The position numbers and the translations under genes are program-made. A stretch of DNA of 64,000 bases from Anthopleura xanthogrammica (Eukaryota; Cnidaria; Anthozoa; Actiniaria; Actiniidae), in assembly GCA_964019055.1 (NCBI GenBank), contig OZ025214.1, positions 5,889,358 through 5,953,357 on the forward strand. Direction: 5' to 3'. The notes under the pieces are model-generated. The model was not told the origin of the DNA and made no database searches. It was given only the letters and a program-made list of their open reading frames with translations. Position 1 is the stretch's first letter; every line of letters starts with the position of its first letter. This document shows, piece after piece, positions 60,401 to 64,000 of the stretch.

Positions 60401-62412
60401 ACTTTAATTTGGTTTTATTTTGTGTATTTTACTGGATACTGGACACCACCAGGTATTATAACTACTTTGAAACATCATCTCAGATTCTTATCATGATCTA
60501 CCCTACCTTTAACCCTACATGCATGATATGTTCAAATATATAACACATTCTTTCATGCAGAATCTGTCTTATTTTGAAATGTGTGTTTTGGTTTGGCTTG
60601 CAAGATGTCAAATTGGGAGGGGAAATCTTTGGTCTTTTTGAATTCTTTAAATGCTTTATAAGGAGTTAAGGGCTAGACGTACGTGTGACAATTTCCATGG
60701 CGCATAATAAGTACATGAGTTTGATGGTAAAATGCATAAATTAAAATGCTGAGTTTTGTCACACAAAATTTCGTGTAAAATCATAACTATAAACTGAAAA
60801 TCACTATTATTTGGGGTAATAAATTCAAAGAAACTAAAAAATCTATTCTATTCTGAAAATACTTTGGTAAATAAACATGGTTTTCCTTCAACAAAGTGAA
60901 TCAAATGTTGCTGAATGGAAACCTGGATGAAAGGATGAATGTCTGTTAGGAACTGAAGCTAGAACTGCTTCCCATTTAGAGGCATAGTGTGGAAGAGACT
61001 TTTCAAAGCCTAGCAAAACAGCTGTCTTTTTTTTTCTTGTAGGGGAAAGCAGTCATTAGAATTCAAATAACATAAGCTAAACGCTAAGAGTCTTTTTAAA
61101 GCATGCAGATGGTCGATTGTTGCTTCATACATAGATAAATAGCCATCACAGCTTCCCTACTTTTAATACTGACTCAAAAGAGTCAAATGAACACTTAGAA
61201 ATAATGTCCAAATACACTGCTAGATTCATGCCCTCTTGATTACCACAATCATAAGTGGGTTTTTTTGACAGTGGAATTGTCCAATGATTGTGAAAATAGC
61301 CACCGAAACACACACATGCACATATATGTTACGAAGTAGAAGAGGACAAAGCTTAGACGAGAAAGGTAATTTGTTCTTCCAACTTTGAAATTACTGAGTT
61401 GGAACATTTAGAATGCTAGATTTGTCTGGTTTAGTAATGTGTTTTCCGCTGTCAGAACGGATTTAAAAAGTCAACAGTACAAGAAAATGGGAGGAGAATC
61501 GAAAGGAATAAGTCGAAGGATAAAAATAGTACCCGTTTGTAGTGCACCTGCCAAGACGGTATTCTCCTGTTTATTCTCGTAATTCATTCTTCACATCAGT
61601 AGCACAGAACTACAAGCCCTCAGACACCCACCACACTGACTATTACTATGACCGTCTTTCTCCACACAGCAATCAATAGGAGATTCCATTTACGGGAAAA
61701 TTTGTTGTGAGAAGAAATTGCATTGAACAACAGGTGCACTACACAAAGGTGCTCTTCTTCGACGACAGGTTCGAACTGTGAGCTTTGAAAATCATGCTCC
61801 AAGGCTCACAGTCGAAGGAAAAGATATATATTTAGAGTAAGAGCTTCGCATTGTTTAAAACAGAGTCGTTCTGCTTTTCAGTTTAGATTACGTAGAGCCG
61901 AAAGATGTAGGACTACGAGCGGTGGTGAATGATTATTTGCATGCTCTACTCGATCATCAAGCGAAAGTCCCCCATGCCTTAAACATAAACAATATCGCAA
62001 GATGAGGTGCGATGGGAATGCGGTCGCAGCCACAAAGATCTCAACTAGCCAAGCAAAAGGACTACCTACCTCTGTCCTCTGCTGTAAGCGTCTATTTAGC
62101 TCATATATCCGAATATCGGGGTGTGTATAGTAAGGCGTATGGCGCCTGAAACAAACAAGAACAACATTTCTAAACCTTTGAAACTGACAAATTGGTGCGT
62201 TTGAACATTTCTCGAACGCTTGATCAAGCATTCGGATTAACTTCGAGGGCCTATATTAGGTTAGAGCTTAGTTTGGAGAAAATAGAAGAAAAGTAGTGCG
62301 TATTAGGAGTATTCAGTCATAAAAGAGTGAAAGAAAGAAGAGAATCTTACAAGGTATCCATAATATATTACCCCGTCGAATAATTCGGACTAGGAAGAGG
62401 TATGCTAGGCAT
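51441..62412 (-). CDS. LDB1: LIM domain-binding protein (LDB/CLIM/Chip/NLI)
   Basis: Nuclear adaptor that dimerises and bridges LIM-homeodomain and LMO proteins, linking enhancers to promoters. Ten exons on the - strand, in coding order: 62412-62372, 62145-62070, 59333-59231, 58873-58701, 57582-57382, 56789-56720, 55798-55745, 55009-54950, 54809-54599, 51588-51441. All are GT-AG and all junctions keep frame; 1,137 nt, 378 codons plus stop. Visible are RHTPYYTHPDIRIYELNRRL, then the dimerisation domain (DNLWWDSFVTEFFEEDATL, GRTLIPRYFRSIFEGGVTE, RIRNWHFTVRQHREMVPRNL, LEPMQELMSRHKTY, STLFQRWQRMCAPP), a basic nuclear signal (about 266-272) and the LIM-interaction domain DVMVVGEPSLMGGEFGDEDE (306 onward) continuing to RLENVQFDA. 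The N-terminus before RHTPY is only 14 residues (MPSIPLPSPNYSTG), shorter than human. Its length resembles the short vertebrate isoforms. An additional 5' exon cannot be excluded. Vertebrate LDB1 and LDB2 arose later, so LDB1/2 is equally apt as a name. Confidence 0.97.
55826..56182 (+). repeat. (GAAA)n-rich tract in LDB1 intron
   Basis: Over 350 bp almost purely purine, GAAA units with AGAGA, GCAA and GGGAA variants. It includes repeated blocks with AGAAAGAAGCAA near 55860, 55925, 55985 and 56035 (loose higher-order period of about 60 bp). It starts about 28 bp upstream of exon 7 in gene orientation, so on the transcribed strand it is a long pyrimidine tract near the acceptor of exon 7. Confidence 0.9.
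56992..57106. repeat. 115-bp palindromic element in LDB1 intron
   Basis: The arms AATAATAGTTCCAAGTTGAG and CTCAACTTGGAACTATTATT are perfect complements over 20 bp and extend further inward (GTTGCTGCAC and GCACATCAAC). Confidence 0.8.
57845..58012. mobile_element. Short MITE with CAGGGCTYGAAATAG termini in LDB1 intron
   Basis: The left end CAGGGCTCGAAATAGG and right end CTATTTCAAGCCCTG are inverted. Inner segments GCCTGCCAG and TTGGCAGGCC also pair. The 5-bp sequence TGCTA flanks both sides (57840-57844 and 58013-58017) and may be the target duplication. No coding capacity. Confidence 0.75.
58128..58352 (-). mobile_element. tRNA-derived SINE, decayed, in LDB1 intron
   Basis: Reverse orientation, from ATTGATACCCTGAAACTACC (shortened tail) through GGTTGGGTTTTGTAAAGGGA and CTCATATGTGTTGCTCATTCC to the head with GACCCCAGAGGTGAGAGACG. 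The A-box area is strongly mutated. Confidence 0.75.
58916..59052 (+). mobile_element. tRNA-derived SINE, 3'-truncated, in LDB1 intron
   Basis: The head GGAATCAAGGGTGGAGTAG, then a B box (GGTTTGATTCC), CTCGACATCA, CTCCCTTGATTTGAGG and GGGTCAAGGC, where it stops. An unrelated sequence with TTGGCAGTTCATTTGTCAGG follows. Confidence 0.75.
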
Positions 62413-64000
62413 TCTCCAAGATCGTGCGTCTGCCGTTTTGGAGTCCACAATGCCAGATCCTGGAAGCTTTAAAACTTCCCAGGAATAGTCCTCGTTCTTG
62501 TAATTGTAGTCTTTAAAGCGGCTCGGGCTCAACCAAAGGTCTTTCTTGAATCTGAATAAAGCGAACGGTGGAAAGACAACAAAAGATCTAATTAGAATGA
62601 CAAAGAGATCCAGTAACCCCACGCATACTGAACTGCGCATTCGAAGCAACACTCGTCCCCGGCCAAATATTTCGGCCACAAATCAGTCAAGGTACAATTG
62701 CTCCGAACCTGAATTTGGGATCCCCAAAAAAGGCTCTCTCTCTTTGCCAGTTTTTGTAGTATGACATTTCGGGAGACCATGGACAAGACGCGTGCAAGAC
62801 GGATCAAAATTTATAACTGAATTTTTTGCCGAGGTCGTTCGACAAATCTTCAGGGCATTTCCATAAACTTGGGAATAGGTAGACAAAACGTCAACTATTG
62901 GCTTCTAGAGGAGCATAGCTTTCATAGTAGCTGAAAAATGGACGTTCGTAGAACACACGAGGCCATTAAACTCCCAGAAAACAATGCAAACATAGACCTT
63001 TCGATCGCAGTAAACTCGGATTTCGACATCAGCTATCAACAAGTAGACTGTTGTTAGCCAATCGCTAGGCGCCATTTGAAAGGCTATCGCTCTCAATACT
63101 CAGCAGATCTCACCTTTGAGTGGCACCATTCAATTTCGCCTAATCAAAGGGATAGTTTTTCTCCATTTCGGTGTAAAATTCAGTTCTCTAGACCGTGTGG
63201 TTGTTGCTAAAATCAAGCGCCCAAAACCTGAGAGTCCAACTCACAGCCCACCCGCGTCGTGACCGACCAGTGTTTGTTATTTGCTCGATCCTCATTGGCC
63301 CAGACTGAACCAATAGGAGGTAAGCGGGAAAATAAATATTCCGGATGAATCTTAGCGAGGGGTAACGAAAAATTGAATAAATCACCTACTCTTTGTTTGA
63401 AAAGAAAAAATAGATGAAAACATAAAAAGAACCTTTATAGTGATTTTCTTATACAATTTTTACATTGTTTTGACTTTTTTCTTGGTAAATTTCCAAGTTT
63501 ATTCTTTTAGAACAGATCAAGAGGAATCTCATGAATTCCAAGCACGAATAAACTTGGGTGGATTTGGACGTAAAATGACTCGCGTGTTTGACCTTCCATC
63601 CCCTCTTTCAAAAAAGAAACAGCTTTGCGTTTTTTCACAATAACTTAATCTCTCAGGTCGAATTTTTTCTGCGTTTTTGATCAGTAAAGCGCGGTAGTAA
63701 AGATTCACTTCCTTGAGCGCTATGTTTACGGAATCATGAACTGAAGACGTGATTTTTGCGCGATTGATTGTGTTTTGCGAAACGTGTTGGCTAAGGGAGC
63801 AAGTATTTCAGGAACATTCTCTATATAGTTTCTTCTTTTACCTTCTCTTTCCCGCTTTTAGAACACGGAAAAGCGATAGCAAATGATTTTATTACATTTT
63901 TGAATTTTAGTGGATAAAGTGCTAGAATCAACTCACGTTCTGACCTTGGAAAACAACGGGAGATCCCCATTTCTCTTGAATAAACTGTGTATAATTCCTC
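62413..64000. other. Region 5' of LDB1, no further gene recognised
   Basis: The LDB1 5' untranslated region and promoter should lie here. The frame at 63440-63643 (+) opens with a hydrophobic stretch (MIFLYNFYIVLTFFLVNF) but the rest matches nothing I know, and it is not called. Confidence 0.45.

Noticed and set aside
62368..62679. A longer LDB1 N-terminus starting at 62679
   Set aside because: The upstream frame is not LDB-like. The ATG at 62412 gives a short N-terminus consistent with known short isoforms, although an extra 5' exon remains possible.

Overview
This is a window of eukaryotic (animal) nuclear DNA: AT-rich, with intron-rich genes, canonical splice sites and many dispersed and simple repeats. 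The protein sequences resemble bilaterian orthologues but are clearly diverged. Together with short introns and a high density of fold-back elements, this suggests a non-bilaterian or invertebrate metazoan, most likely a cnidarian (anthozoan). That assignment is inference, not proof.

Layout. Bases 1 to about 30,000 contain no gene I can recognise. They hold a tRNA-derived SINE family in many copies, tandem arrays of the SINE 3' tail, palindromic MITEs with TTAA or TA targets, minisatellites and long simple repeats. At 30,441-31,516 (+) lies the main coding exon of a rhodopsin-like, peptide-type GPCR; its last codons run into a minisatellite. At 33,796-44,369 (-) lies a complete 18-exon SUPV3L1/SUV3 mitochondrial RNA helicase gene (782 codons). 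Its introns carry SINEs, fold-back elements and a 430-bp GGAT array. At 44,785-48,907 (+), divergent from SUPV3L1 across a 415-bp gap, lies a complete six-exon gene for a VPS9-domain protein (882 codons). It has a helical N-terminus and a C-terminal segment resembling a peptidoglycan-binding-type helical domain, and I cannot match it to any named VPS9 family. One of its introns is GC-AG. At 51,441-62,412 (-) lies a complete ten-exon LDB1/CLIM/Chip gene (378 codons).

The exon models for the three multi-exon genes were assembled by hand from splice signals, protein similarity and reading phase. Every junction keeps frame from start to stop. The four genes belong to unrelated processes (mitochondrial RNA decay, Rab GEF/endocytosis, LIM-homeodomain transcription, peptide signalling). 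The only likely functional link is the shared SUPV3L1/VPS9 promoter.

The most notable repeat biology is threefold: a probably tRNA-Glu-derived SINE whose 3' tail is a tandemly expandable 57-59 bp unit; a TTAA MITE whose empty target survives in a neighbouring minisatellite unit; and about fifteen unrelated palindromic elements, many of them transcribed as intronic hairpins.
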